Of a stretch of DNA of 64,000 nucleotides, positions 17,006-25,638 are shown piece by piece. A program made the position numbers and the translations under genes. The stretch covers positions 222,082-286,081 of the forward strand of contig JAWSUF010000002.1 in the NCBI GenBank assembly GCA_033549365.1. The letters run 5' to 3'. Under the pieces are notes generated by a model that did no database searches, was not told the origin of the DNA, and saw nothing but the letters and a program-made list of their open reading frames with translations. Source of the DNA: Acidobacteriota bacterium. Its GTDB lineage: Bacteria; Acidobacteriota; Aminicenantia; Aminicenantales; Saccharicenantaceae. The first letter of the stretch is position 1. Every line of letters starts with the position of its first letter.

Positions 17006-18181
17006 ATGTTCAACAACACGGAAACCGCTTTCATCATTAAGTCCGACGGGCAACTCCTCAAGGCCTGGTGGCTGTTCAAGACGGTCTCGTTCCCGCGTCT
17101 GGTCAAGTTCGGGAAGGTTCTTCTGGCCATCGCAAGATTCCTTCACATTCCCATCAAATGGATGGTGAAACCGACGATTTTCGCCCATTTTTGCGGAGGG
17201 GAGACGCTGGAATCCTGCGCTCCCGTCGTCGAGCGCCTGGCCGCCCACAACGTTCGGTCCATTCTGGACTATTCGGTCGAGGGCAAGGAATCGGAGGAGG
17301 ACATCACGGCCGCCCTGGATGAGACGCTGCGGGCCGTGCGGCATGCGGTGGCCGATCGCAACATCCCCTTCGCCGTCTTCAAGCCGACGGCCTTCGCGCC
17401 TTTCGAAATTCTCGAAAAGGCCGCGGCGGGGGAATTGAGAACCGAGGCGGAAAAAGCCGAGGCGGCCAAGTTCGAAAAACGCCTGGAGACATTGTTCCGA
17501 ACCGCCTGGGAAGGAGACAAGCCCATCATGATCGACGCCGAGGAGACCTGGATTCAGTCCACGATCGACGACCTCGTGCACCGCCTGATGGAGACCTACA
17601 ACACGAAAAAGGCCATCGTCTTCAACACGCTGCAGATGTACCGGCACGACCGGCTGTCGTTCCTCGGGAAGGCCCTGGCCGCCGCCGAAAAAGGCAACTA
17701 TTTTCTGGGCATCAAACTCGTCCGTGGCGCCTATATGGAGAAGGAGCGGGCCCGGGCCGAAAAACTCGGATATCCCTCACCCATTCATCCGGACAAGCCG
17801 GCGACCGACAAGGCCTATGACGACGCCCTGACCTTTTGCGTCGAACACATCGACAGGATTTCGGTCTTCAACGGCACACACAACGAGGCGAGCTGCCTCC
17901 ACCTTATGGATCTCCTGAAAAAGAAGGGCCTGCCGCCGAACGATCCGCGGGTCTGGTCCTCCCAGCTCTACGGAATGAGCGACCACATCAGCTTCAACAT
18001 GGCCCGGGCCGGATACAACGTCGCCAAGTACATTCCCTACGGACCCGTGAAACACGTTCTCCCGTATCTCCTCCGCCGGGCCGAGGAAAACACGGCCGTG
18101 GCCGGACAGACGGGCCGCGAACTGAGGTTGCTGAGCGAGGAACGGAAGAGACGGAAAGTCGCCCGCACCGCGGTCAGGTGA
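17006..18181 (+). CDS. Proline dehydrogenase
   Basis: 391 residues, FAD enzyme of the monofunctional PRODH family that oxidises proline to pyrroline-5-carboxylate. Recognisable blocks are IMIDAEETWIQ, IVFNTLQMYRHD, GIKLVRGAYMEKERA (substrate site), FNGTHNE, and the C-terminal YLLRRAEENT with the paired arginines that bind the proline carboxylate. No aldehyde dehydrogenase domain is fused. Start at the ATG at 17006; an upstream in-frame TTG at 16967 is unlikely. It converges with the dsrE2 gene and their stop regions overlap by 8 nt. Its product is also the product of the nearby hydroxyproline dehydratase. Confidence 0.93.
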   Translation: MFNNTETAFIIKSDGQLLKAWWLFKTVSFPRLVKFGKVLLAIARFLHIPIKWMVKPTIFAHFCGGETLESCAPVVERLAAHNVRSILDYSVEGKESEEDITAALDETLRAVRHAVADRNIPFAVFKPTAFAPFEILEKAAAGELRTEAEKAEAAKFEKRLETLFRTAWEGDKPIMIDAEETWIQSTIDDLVHRLMETYNTKKAIVFNTLQMYRHDRLSFLGKALAAAEKGNYFLGIKLVRGAYMEKERARAEKLGYPSPIHPDKPATDKAYDDALTFCVEHIDRISVFNGTHNEASCLHLMDLLKKKGLPPNDPRVWSSQLYGMSDHISFNMARAGYNVAKYIPYGPVKHVLPYLLRRAEENTAVAGQTGRELRLLSEERKRRKVARTAVR

Positions 18182-18641
18182 AGATGATCTGGCCTCCGGC
18201 GGCGAGCTCGTAGAACCGCCCGACGTTGATCACGGCCTCGACCTGGGGGCAGAAATCCTCCATCTTCAGCTTGAACATGTCGACGGTCGCCTTGCAGGCG
18301 AAAAGCCGGCAGCCGGCGTCCGAAACCATCTCGACAAACTCCGGAACGGGGGGGATATCGAGCTTGTCCATGGTCTTGTTCATCATGGCCGTAGCCATGG
18401 CCGACATCCCGGGGAGCATGCCCAGGAGGGTCGGCATGTGCATGCCGGGATTGCCCACCGTGGCGATCTTGATTCGGCCCATTCTTTTTTTTATGACGGC
18501 GTCGAGGCCGAAGAAGGTGAAAAACAGATTGGCCTCGATGCCCTCCAGGCGGGCACCGTTGGCCATGATCAGCCCGGGGTAGACGCCGTCCAGTCCGCCC
18601 TTGGATATGATGATCGATAGTTTGCGGATCTTGTCATCCAT
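18174..18641 (-). CDS. DsrE2-like (DrsE_2 family) sulfur-relay protein
   Basis: 155 residues. The pattern KLSIIISKGGLDGVYPGLIMANGA, then FFTFFGLDAV, matches the DsrE/DrsE_2 group of sulfur-carrier proteins (split here: SIIISKGGLDGVYPG). A conserved Cys sits in DAGCRLFACKATVDMF, the usual persulfide-carrier position. Start at the ATG at 18641, with GAGGAGAG just upstream; the frame is open to 18872 only because it overlaps the preceding gene. It is the last gene of a three-gene run after an SQR-like oxidoreductase and a TusE/DsrC protein. Whether sulfur flow is dissimilatory or biosynthetic is unknown. Confidence 0.85.
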   Translation of the reverse strand: MDDKIRKLSIIISKGGLDGVYPGLIMANGARLEGIEANLFFTFFGLDAVIKKRMGRIKIATVGNPGMHMPTLLGMLPGMSAMATAMMNKTMDKLDIPPVPEFVEMVSDAGCRLFACKATVDMFKLKMEDFCPQVEAVINVGRFYELAAGGQIIFT

Positions 18642-18651
18642 GGTTCTCTCC

Positions 18652-18969
18652 TCAGACGCAGCCTTCGGGCTTCTTGAGCCCTGCGATCCGGGCCGCTTTT
18701 TTGGCCGGACCGCCGGGAAAGAGGGCATAAAGTTCCTTGGTGCCGACAACACCCGATTTGTTGAGACGGCGGACGCTTGGCACCTGCCCGTTCTCCAGGA
18801 ACTCCTTCTGCAGAAACTCGATGACCTTCCAATGGTCCGCCGTGAGTGCCGGGATGCCTTCTTCGGCCGCAACGGCCTCGGCGATTTCGCGTGTCCATTG
18901 GGAAAAGTCGGTCAGAAAACCCTCGGCATCGACGTCGGCGGCGGCCGCTCCGAATTGTTTTTGGGGCAT
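18652..18969 (-). CDS. TusE/DsrC/DsvC family sulfur relay protein
   Basis: 105 residues, the usual length. DAEGFLTDFSQWTREIAEAVAA and LTADHWKVIEFLQ are the family core, and the tail ends KKPEGCV with the penultimate cysteine that carries sulfur. The second cysteine of true DsrC (in GPAKxACK) is absent: the sequence reads GPAKKAARIAG. It is therefore TusE-like by cysteine content although its neighbours are not tus genes. It lies 16 nt after the SQR-like gene and 10 nt before dsrE2. No dsrAB sulfite reductase is present in the window. Confidence 0.92.
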   Translation of the reverse strand: MPQKQFGAAAADVDAEGFLTDFSQWTREIAEAVAAEEGIPALTADHWKVIEFLQKEFLENGQVPSVRRLNKSGVVGTKELYALFPGGPAKKAARIAGLKKPEGCV

Positions 18970-18985
18970 TGATTCCTCCTTGCCG

Positions 18986-20242
18986 TTAAGCCTTCGATTT
19001 TGGGCGCTTCTTGCCGGCTGTGCGCATCCGGGCGGGGACGAAAGGAATGGGAAGCCCTCTCAAAAGAACGTTCCAGTAGATCCAGCGGAAGGCGAGCTTG
19101 CTCCAATGATTGATCCGGCTGGGCTTGAGCAGCGGCATCGGGCCGACGACTGGAAACGGAAACCGTCCCGGAAGCGGTTCGACATCGTAATTGAAGTCGA
19201 TGAGGACGGCCTTTCCGCGCCCCGTCTCGACGAAGCAGTTGGCATGGCCGTCGAAGCCGGGCTCCAGGGGACGTCCGGCGACGGTTCGAAGGATGTTCTC
19301 GATCAGGGTATCAGATTGAAAATGGGCCACGGATCCGGCTTTGGAAGTCGGCAAATCGGTCGCGTCCCCGATGGCGAAGATGTTTTCGTAAGCCTTGGAT
19401 CGGAGTGTATGACGATCTGTGGGTAGAAAGCGGAACTCGTCGCCCATTCCCGACCTCTCGATCAGGGCATCACCCATGTTGGTCGGAACCGTGACCAGGA
19501 GGTCGTAAGGGACTTCCCGGCCGTCGAAGCCGATGAGCTTCCGGCCGGCCGCGTCGGCTCGCTCGGCGTTGAATTCGGTCACCATGCGGATGCCTTTTTC
19601 CTCGAGCAGTCCGGCCAGCGCCGCGGCCGCCACGGGCTTGGTGAAGGCGCCGTCGAGCGGCGTGACGTAGACGATGTCGATCTCCCCGCGCCGGCCGTGG
19701 CGGGTCAGGCACCAGTCGCAGAAAAAGGCGAACTCGATGGGGGCGACGGGGCATTTGATGGGCATTTCGTTGACATGGACGGCGATCGTGCCGCCGGGGA
19801 AAGACCGGAGCTTTTCCCCCAGGGCTTCGGCACCGTCCGGCGTGTAGAAATCGAAGATCGTGTTGCGCCAGCCTTCAAGAAGGCCGGGGGTTTCACCGGG
19901 GACGATCTCGGCGCCCGTTGCGACGACAAGGATGTCATAGGGCATCCGGACGCCGTCGCGGAAGACGATCTCGCTCGCCTCGGGCCGGATGGTCTCGACT
20001 TCGGAGACGACGAAACGGACGCCCTTGGGCAGGAATTTCGACTTGGGCTTGACGATATCCGCCCGCGTATAGAAACCGAAGGGGATGAACAGAAACCCCG
20101 GCTGGTAATAGTGGGCGTCGTCCCTGTCGACGACGGTCACGGCCCATTCCGCCTCCGGAAGGCGCCTGCGGATGAGGTTGGCGACGACGGTCCCCGCCGT
20201 CCCGGCCCCGAGGATGAGGAGATGCTTGTTTCGTGCGGGCAT
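18986..20242 (-). CDS. Sulfide:quinone oxidoreductase-like FAD/NAD(P) oxidoreductase
   Basis: 418 residues. The N-terminal dinucleotide fold starts LLILGAGTAGTVVANLIRRR. Redox cysteine MPIKCPVAPIEFAF is the conserved SQR-type cysteine, followed by FFCDWC; a later Cys lies in HANCFVETGRG. NIFAIGDATDLP is the FAD-binding GD motif. The C-terminal 40 residues contain an aromatic, amphipathic stretch (FRWIYWNVLLRGLPIPFV) suited to membrane attachment. This points to a membrane-bound sulfide- or persulfide-oxidising flavoprotein that passes electrons to quinone. First gene of the operon; an AT-rich TATAAT (minus strand, 20267-20272) lies upstream but without a clear -35 at the right distance. Confidence 0.85.
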   Translation of the reverse strand: MPARNKHLLILGAGTAGTVVANLIRRRLPEAEWAVTVVDRDDAHYYQPGFLFIPFGFYTRADIVKPKSKFLPKGVRFVVSEVETIRPEASEIVFRDGVRMPYDILVVATGAEIVPGETPGLLEGWRNTIFDFYTPDGAEALGEKLRSFPGGTIAVHVNEMPIKCPVAPIEFAFFCDWCLTRHGRRGEIDIVYVTPLDGAFTKPVAAAALAGLLEEKGIRMVTEFNAERADAAGRKLIGFDGREVPYDLLVTVPTNMGDALIERSGMGDEFRFLPTDRHTLRSKAYENIFAIGDATDLPTSKAGSVAHFQSDTLIENILRTVAGRPLEPGFDGHANCFVETGRGKAVLIDFNYDVEPLPGRFPFPVVGPMPLLKPSRINHWSKLAFRWIYWNVLLRGLPIPFVPARMRTAGKKRPKSKA

Positions 20243-20489
20243 GTCGGCTTCCTTTAATCCCGACCAATTATATATTATTTATCGAAACCAATCCAGAGCC
20301 TGCAGAGAGCCTTGATTTCCCGGAGAATCGAGCATCTGCCGATCATCATTCAATGAGGGACAAGCCCTCAATTCGGCCGTAATCCCGCCTGTTTAAGGTT
20401 GCCAAACCGGACCCCGGCATAGATTCGGTCCGCGGCCAAGTCGGAAAAAGGATCGCATCCTTCGCCGCGCCAGGTGACGGAGTCTCTGA

Positions 20490-21599
20490 TCAGCGGCGGC
20501 ACTTGAGGAGTGCTTCCGCTTTGACGATGGCAGCGGCAGCCCCGTCAAGACTTCTCCGGACGTAAGACCAGGGTTTTCTTTTCATGTTCATGAAAGCCCG
20601 GAACTGGGATTGAGTCTGCTTTCCCAGGGAGATTTTCAGTGTCCGAAGCGTTTTCCGGGGAATATCCAAAACGGCCTCCCTTTCAGAGCCGTCCGGGTCG
20701 TCCAGTTCCCGAAACGCCTCCAACAGGCGGACGTGGATGATATTCTTAGCCTCTTCGAGCCTGTTCATGATATCCGTTTTTCCCGCTGCTCCGGATTCGG
20801 ATTTCAACCGACCCCGCCCGAAAAGCGGATTCAGATTGATCTCCCAGACTTGGGGCCGGCCGTCCTGCATCCCGTAATCGATCCGCCCGTAGTCCGCGCC
20901 GGCGATGTCGAAGATCTCCCGAAGCAAAGATTCATGTGGATTGTTTTCGAGATAGTCCAGGACCTCGCCGGCGATTTCAGGGCTCCAAGCTTCGAACTTC
21001 ACGACCCAGTGAGAGCTGATATTGACGTAGCGGGGCACAATCCTATTGCCGATCTTGAAGGCCGAGTACTTCCGAAATAGGCCGGATCCGTCTGATGTAT
21101 CGCAGAGCTCGACGGCCAGAAGCTCGGACCGGCGATATCCCAGAATCATTTTTTCGCGGATGGCCCGCTCAAGGGATGCACGGTCGGGAAGCAAATTCGT
21201 CAACGCACCCAGATGATGATTTTCAGCCCGGAGAAAGACCGGGTAATTGAGCGAATCCAGGGATTCGGAGGCCCGAACGGCCCGGAATCGATTGATGCCG
21301 AGGGCATGGAGCCTGCAAAGCAGTTCGTACCGCAAGAGAACCCGATCGGGATGGTTCAAGATTTTCAGTCCTGGGCCGCTCCGGAAAAGACTCCGGGCGA
21401 CTTGACCTGCGACATCGCGCTGGAACGGAGACAGGTGATCGAGGTTGGAAAAGATAAAGGTTCCGCACGGAAAGCTTGGGAAACGGTGCAAATCATCGAG
21501 ATAGAGGATCCGCAGGAATCCGGCCAGAGGTTTTCCGCGCCCGGCCAGGTAGCGGGTGATGCCCCGGTTCTCATCCCGAGTGACGAGATAATGAATCAT
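20490..21599 (-). CDS. ATP-grasp-like protein of unknown role
   Basis: 369 residues, no family I can name. The stretch ADYGRIDYGMQDGRPQVWEI, ending in NLNP, resembles the Mg-ATP site of ATP-grasp ligases (RxD then ExN). The preceding region, with FRKYSAFKIGNRIVPRYVN and the basic loop upstream, also fits. The C-terminal 90 residues are basic and helical. Its ATG overlaps the stop of the symporter gene by 4 nt, so it is the third gene of the flippase operon. The following 20243-20489 gap (247 nt) shows no gene. A ligase in glycan or small-molecule decoration is a guess from context. Confidence 0.6.
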   Translation of the reverse strand: MIHYLVTRDENRGITRYLAGRGKPLAGFLRILYLDDLHRFPSFPCGTFIFSNLDHLSPFQRDVAGQVARSLFRSGPGLKILNHPDRVLLRYELLCRLHALGINRFRAVRASESLDSLNYPVFLRAENHHLGALTNLLPDRASLERAIREKMILGYRRSELLAVELCDTSDGSGLFRKYSAFKIGNRIVPRYVNISSHWVVKFEAWSPEIAGEVLDYLENNPHESLLREIFDIAGADYGRIDYGMQDGRPQVWEINLNPLFGRGRLKSESGAAGKTDIMNRLEEAKNIIHVRLLEAFRELDDPDGSEREAVLDIPRKTLRTLKISLGKQTQSQFRAFMNMKRKPWSYVRRSLDGAAAAIVKAEALLKCRR

Positions 21600-22822
21600 G
21601 GAATTTTCCGTTCCTTCCGCGAGACGATGGAAGTGACGGCCATGCCTTCGGAAACGTGCAGAATGGTCTTGAAGATATCCGGGATGGCGTCCACGCCTTT
21701 CAGCAGCACGATTCCTTCCATGGGGATGCCGGCGGCCAGATAAAGAGGCAGGATCGTGTATGTTCCCCCGCTTGGAATGCCGGGTGTGCTGAAACTGAGG
21801 AAAAGCGATGTGGCCACAAAACCGGCAATTGTGGCCGGAGAAAGATCGATCCCGTAGACGTGGGCGAGAAAGATAAGCTTGAGAGGACTCGAAACGGCGC
21901 GTGTGAGCTTGAATGTGGAGACCGAAAGAGGGAGGACAAAACCGGCCGCAGGTTTGGGAAGGTTGAGTTTTTCGGCTCCTTCAAGAAGAGTCGGCAGGCA
22001 GGCCAGGGAGGATCGAGTTCCGGCGGCGACGGCCTGGGAAGGCCAGAGCGCGGCCGCATATATCCGGAGGGGGATGCGGCCTCCGACCGATGCGGGGATA
22101 TAAAGCGCCAGGGTATAGAGGATCAGCAGGAGGCTTGTCAGGATGATGAATGCCGTAACCACACCGGCGAGGGAGAGACCCGTTTCGGCGGCCAGGGCGA
22201 AGGAGAGGCCGAAGACGGCCGCAGGGAGAAGCAGGAGAATTCCGTTGAGCAGAGCGGTCAACCGCAAGGCCGTCCGGCGGAAAAAATCCGTCAAAGCCTT
22301 TCTTCGGTTATTATCGAGGCGCGTGGACGCCAGGGCCAGGAGAAATGTCACGGCAATGACCGGGAGGAGATTGTCCCTCACGGGTTTCATGACGGGCTCC
22401 AGAGTGACGACGGCCGCCAAACCACCCGGGAGCCGAGGGGTGTCGCCGGAGTCCGGGACGGGCTCAAGACTTGCTCCCGGTGCGGGCAAGCCGACCGGTA
22501 GCCGGGGAACGATCCACAGGCTGATCGTGACGGTAAGGAGCGCGGTCACGGCCAGAATGACGGCGTGGACAAGGAATGCCGAGATGCCGATCTTCCCCGC
22601 GGTGCTTGTCCTGGCGAAGGACAAAACGGCCAGAAAAACGGAGACGAAGATCATCGGAGCGACGAGAAGGCCGAGACAATTCGTCCAGAGCATTCCGAAG
22701 GCTTCGAAAAAGCGTGACGCGGTCAGAAGACCGGCGTCCTGTTTCGCATAGGCGGCTAGACCGAGAGCGATGCCCGCGATGAGGCCGCTCATCGAACCGA
22801 GGGTCAGATACCGCGTGTTCAT
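21596..22822 (-). CDS. Dicarboxylate/amino acid:cation symporter (DAACS family)
   Basis: 408 residues with about eight hydrophobic segments and two re-entrant loops. The serine-rich loop is represented by AAGTRSSLACLPTLLEGAE. SVSTFKLTRAVSSPLK aligns with the conserved NMxGTA region, but the usual NMDGT core is replaced by TFKLTRA. FLSFSTPGIPSGGTYTI and KGVDAIPDIFKTILHV match the C-terminal substrate-binding region (DxxxDxxRT in typical members). The changed helix 7 motif may mean an unusual substrate. Start at the ATG at 22822, sharing one base with the flippase stop; the open frame extends far upstream only as an overlap. Confidence 0.8.
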   Translation of the reverse strand: MNTRYLTLGSMSGLIAGIALGLAAYAKQDAGLLTASRFFEAFGMLWTNCLGLLVAPMIFVSVFLAVLSFARTSTAGKIGISAFLVHAVILAVTALLTVTISLWIVPRLPVGLPAPGASLEPVPDSGDTPRLPGGLAAVVTLEPVMKPVRDNLLPVIAVTFLLALASTRLDNNRRKALTDFFRRTALRLTALLNGILLLLPAAVFGLSFALAAETGLSLAGVVTAFIILTSLLLILYTLALYIPASVGGRIPLRIYAAALWPSQAVAAGTRSSLACLPTLLEGAEKLNLPKPAAGFVLPLSVSTFKLTRAVSSPLKLIFLAHVYGIDLSPATIAGFVATSLFLSFSTPGIPSGGTYTILPLYLAAGIPMEGIVLLKGVDAIPDIFKTILHVSEGMAVTSIVSRKERKIP

Positions 22823-24324
22823 CACAGCGCCCTTCTTCGGAATCCTGGAAGCGGGAATTTCAAGATGCTCCATTCCGGACGGATCCGTGAGATCAGGACC
22901 AGTATGAGTCCGTAGGCCGCCGTTCCTGCGGCGGCGGCCGCCGCCGTCATCGCGGCCGTCGGGAAAGTCAAGGCCGGTTCGGTCTTGAAGGCGCTTCGAA
23001 TCAGAAGGATGACACCCGCCATGACCAGGGCGCCTGCAGCCGGGGGGCAGATGGCCTCGAAATATCTTCGGGCGGAGACACGAAGGGTCCTTTGGGACAA
23101 CAGAAGCGCGATTCCGGCGGCCGCCGCCGCGCCGAGTCCGGCGCCGAAAGCGGCTCCGGCAATTCCCCATCTCCGGGAGAGCGGATAAAGAACGAACAGC
23201 AGAACGAGAACCCTGGCGGAGTGCATGAGCACGTCGTTTCGAGGAGATCCGGTTCCCCGGAAAAGCGGACTGGCCGCCTGGGCCGCGGCCATGACAGCTC
23301 CGGCCACGGTTAATAGCCGAATGGCCGGAACGGCCTCGAGCCACTGAGGACCGAGGAGTACGGACGTGATTTCAGGGGTCAAGCAGAGGAGGATCGTTGC
23401 CGGGAGAAGGGCGACGGTCCAGACCGTCCCGAGGACCCTGAACCAGGCGGACTGAAGGCGTGCGGCATCGTCCTGGATCTTGGCCACGGCGGGAAAAACC
23501 ACCCGGGTTGCGATACGGCTGATTTCGCCCGTCGCCAAGTCCGCTGTTCTCGATGCCACCAGGAAAAGGCCCAACAGGGCGGTTCCCAAAAGCCGGCCGA
23601 CGAAGATTTGCCCAAGGTTAGCCCCGAAATAGAGAAGAATCCCTGAAAGGACAATCCATTTTCCGTACCGGAAAAGCTCGCTCGCTCTGGCGAAATCCAA
23701 CCGGAGTCTCGGCCGGTACGGCGACATGAGATAGGAAATCGCGCTCTGAGCCGCGACTCCCGCCAGGAAACCCCAGGCCAGCGCCAAGTAGCTTCTCAGC
23801 AAAAAAGCGGTACTGATTGAGACCGTGAAGTCGACCGCCGCCCCGATGAATTCATAGCGGAAATATTTATGATAGGCGAGGTCTTTTTCGAAAAAAACCA
23901 CGGCGATATTCGCCGCCGCCCGGAAGAGAAAGGATACCGACAGCAGCCGAATGACCGGTGCCGCCTCCGGCGTATTGAAAAACAAGGCGGCCTGGGGGGC
24001 GAGGACAAATAGGAACAGGGCCAAAAAACCTCTCCGGATGATTCCGATGGTCCAGGCGGTGTCAAGGTAAAGCTTCGTATCGGTTTTCTTGTGGATCAGG
24101 GCCTGGATGAATCCGCTGTGAAAAAACGTCGTCAGAAAATCCACCGTCAGAAGGGCCACGGCGAAGGTCCCGAAATCCTTCGGGGAGAGAAGACGGGCGA
24201 GCACGGCCAGCCGGACGGCCCTCAGAATCCCGGCGCTGATTCTCAAAACGGCGATCCATGATGCGCCTTTAACCACGGATAAACCGAGATTTTCGGGAGA
24301 ACCTTCGGCCGGCATGGCCTTCAT
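22822..24324 (-). CDS. Polysaccharide/oligosaccharide flippase (Wzx-like)
   Basis: 500 residues, about 14 hydrophobic segments. The start KGASWIAVLRISAGILRAVRLAVLARLLSPKDFG is the typical N-terminus of the polysaccharide synthase/Wzx group (shown in parts: KGASWIAVLRIS, LARLLSPKDFGTFAVALL). It probably moves lipid-linked glycan units across the inner membrane. Downstream come a symporter and an ATP-grasp-like gene with overlapping ends, and a glycosyltransferase is encoded divergently 105 nt away. No polymerase or priming transferase is visible, so this would be a small or partial glycan locus. Confidence 0.85.
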   Translation of the reverse strand: MKAMPAEGSPENLGLSVVKGASWIAVLRISAGILRAVRLAVLARLLSPKDFGTFAVALLTVDFLTTFFHSGFIQALIHKKTDTKLYLDTAWTIGIIRRGFLALFLFVLAPQAALFFNTPEAAPVIRLLSVSFLFRAAANIAVVFFEKDLAYHKYFRYEFIGAAVDFTVSISTAFLLRSYLALAWGFLAGVAAQSAISYLMSPYRPRLRLDFARASELFRYGKWIVLSGILLYFGANLGQIFVGRLLGTALLGLFLVASRTADLATGEISRIATRVVFPAVAKIQDDAARLQSAWFRVLGTVWTVALLPATILLCLTPEITSVLLGPQWLEAVPAIRLLTVAGAVMAAAQAASPLFRGTGSPRNDVLMHSARVLVLLFVLYPLSRRWGIAGAAFGAGLGAAAAAGIALLLSQRTLRVSARRYFEAICPPAAGALVMAGVILLIRSAFKTEPALTFPTAAMTAAAAAAGTAAYGLILVLISRIRPEWSILKFPLPGFRRRAL

Positions 24325-24429
24325 TTTACTCGAATCTCATGATTCCGGAAAAGCATTTCATGAAAGGTGTTTTAGGTGTGCCGGATTCGTTGACAGATCT
24401 CGCGGTCTGAAGTACATTCAGCTTTTCCG

Positions 24430-25638
24430 ATGCTCCATGTCGTCATCGTCTACCCGATGGATCCGCTGGGTTCCAAAATCGGCGGAGTGGTCACGTTTCT
24501 CAAAGGACTCATCGCCCATTCTCCCCCGGATTTCCATTTCGATTTCTTCGGCATCACGTCTGATCGCCGGAATCGGCCTCTCTGGAAAAGGCGGACTCTT
24601 GCGTTCGGAGCGAAATCTTTCTCGTTTGTTCCCGTTCTCGAAAAAAGGAACGAAAACGAGAAAGATCCTATCCCCCTTGCCCTGAAATTCAGCCTGGCTC
24701 TTCTCCTGCGCCGTGTCCGTCCGGCTCCGGGCGTTTTCGTCTTCAACAGAATTGAGCCATCGCTTGCTTTTCCGGGAAGGACCGACCCCAAGATCGGATT
24801 CATTCATTCGGATATGACCCGCCAAACGGCCGCCGGGGCGACCGAAGTCCTGTGGTCCCGCTGGCCGCATGCCTATTCGCTTTTAGAAAAGGCGGCTTTC
24901 CGGCGTCTCCATATGGTTTTCGTCAACAACCGTAGGAGTCTGGAGCACTATATGCGCCGCCATCCCCGGGCGACGGGCAAGTTCGCCTATGTTTCGATTT
25001 GGGTGGATCCCGAGCTTTTTTTCCCCTCCGCCGAGTCGAAACGCTCCGCCCGGGAAAATCTCCGGCAGATCCGTCCTTTTCTTCCAATCGATGACCCCTG
25101 GATCGTTTTCGCGGGACGGCTTCAAAAGGTCAAGAACCCCCGGCTGGCCGTCGCCGGCTTCCGGCAATTTCGCCGGGCGGGCGGCGCCGGAAAGCTTCTC
25201 ATCATCGGTGAAGGCAATCTCAGGGAGCGGATCGCCGAAACCATCCGCCGGGAAGAACTGGTGGACGATGTTTTTCTGCTCGGCGAGATGACGCAGAAGG
25301 CTTTGGCGGATTTTTATCGGGCCGCGGACATCCTTGTCTCGACCAGCCTGACCGAGGGCGGACCGCGTTCAGTCCTGGAGGCCCTCGGCAGTGGAATTCC
25401 CGTCGTAACCACGGACGTCGGCGAAGTTCGTTGCTTTGTCAGGAGCGGAGTTTCTGGAGAGATCGTCGACGCCTCGGCAGAGGACATCGGCAATGCCCTC
25501 GACAGGATTCTCAGTCGCCCGGATATCTACACTGTCTCCCGCTGCCTCGAATCCGTCAAGGAGCTTACGCCCCGCCGTGTCCTGCAGCCCGTTTATCAAA
25601 AAATCCGCGAGCTCGGCGAGCGGGCCGGGCGGCTGTGA
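24430..25638 (+). CDS. Glycosyltransferase family 4 protein
   Basis: 402 residues with the GT-B two-domain layout. The N-terminal domain begins VVIVYPMDPLGSKIGGVVTFLK (acceptor side, GGV loop). The C-terminal nucleotide-sugar domain has IVFAGRLQKVKNPRLAV, LLIIGEGNLRERIAE, and STSLTEGGPRSVLEALGSG, with the Glu of the EGxPxxxLEA motif. Divergent from the flippase. The sugar donor cannot be predicted. The stop abuts, with no gap, the stop of the convergent zinc dehydrogenase. Confidence 0.88.
   Translation: MLHVVIVYPMDPLGSKIGGVVTFLKGLIAHSPPDFHFDFFGITSDRRNRPLWKRRTLAFGAKSFSFVPVLEKRNENEKDPIPLALKFSLALLLRRVRPAPGVFVFNRIEPSLAFPGRTDPKIGFIHSDMTRQTAAGATEVLWSRWPHAYSLLEKAAFRRLHMVFVNNRRSLEHYMRRHPRATGKFAYVSIWVDPELFFPSAESKRSARENLRQIRPFLPIDDPWIVFAGRLQKVKNPRLAVAGFRQFRRAGGAGKLLIIGEGNLRERIAETIRREELVDDVFLLGEMTQKALADFYRAADILVSTSLTEGGPRSVLEALGSGIPVVTTDVGEVRCFVRSGVSGEIVDASAEDIGNALDRILSRPDIYTVSRCLESVKELTPRRVLQPVYQKIRELGERAGRL

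Noticed and set aside
21596..23344. Long start of the symporter at 23344
   Set aside because: The extra 174 residues overlap the flippase gene and lack coding character; the ATG at 22822 fits family length.
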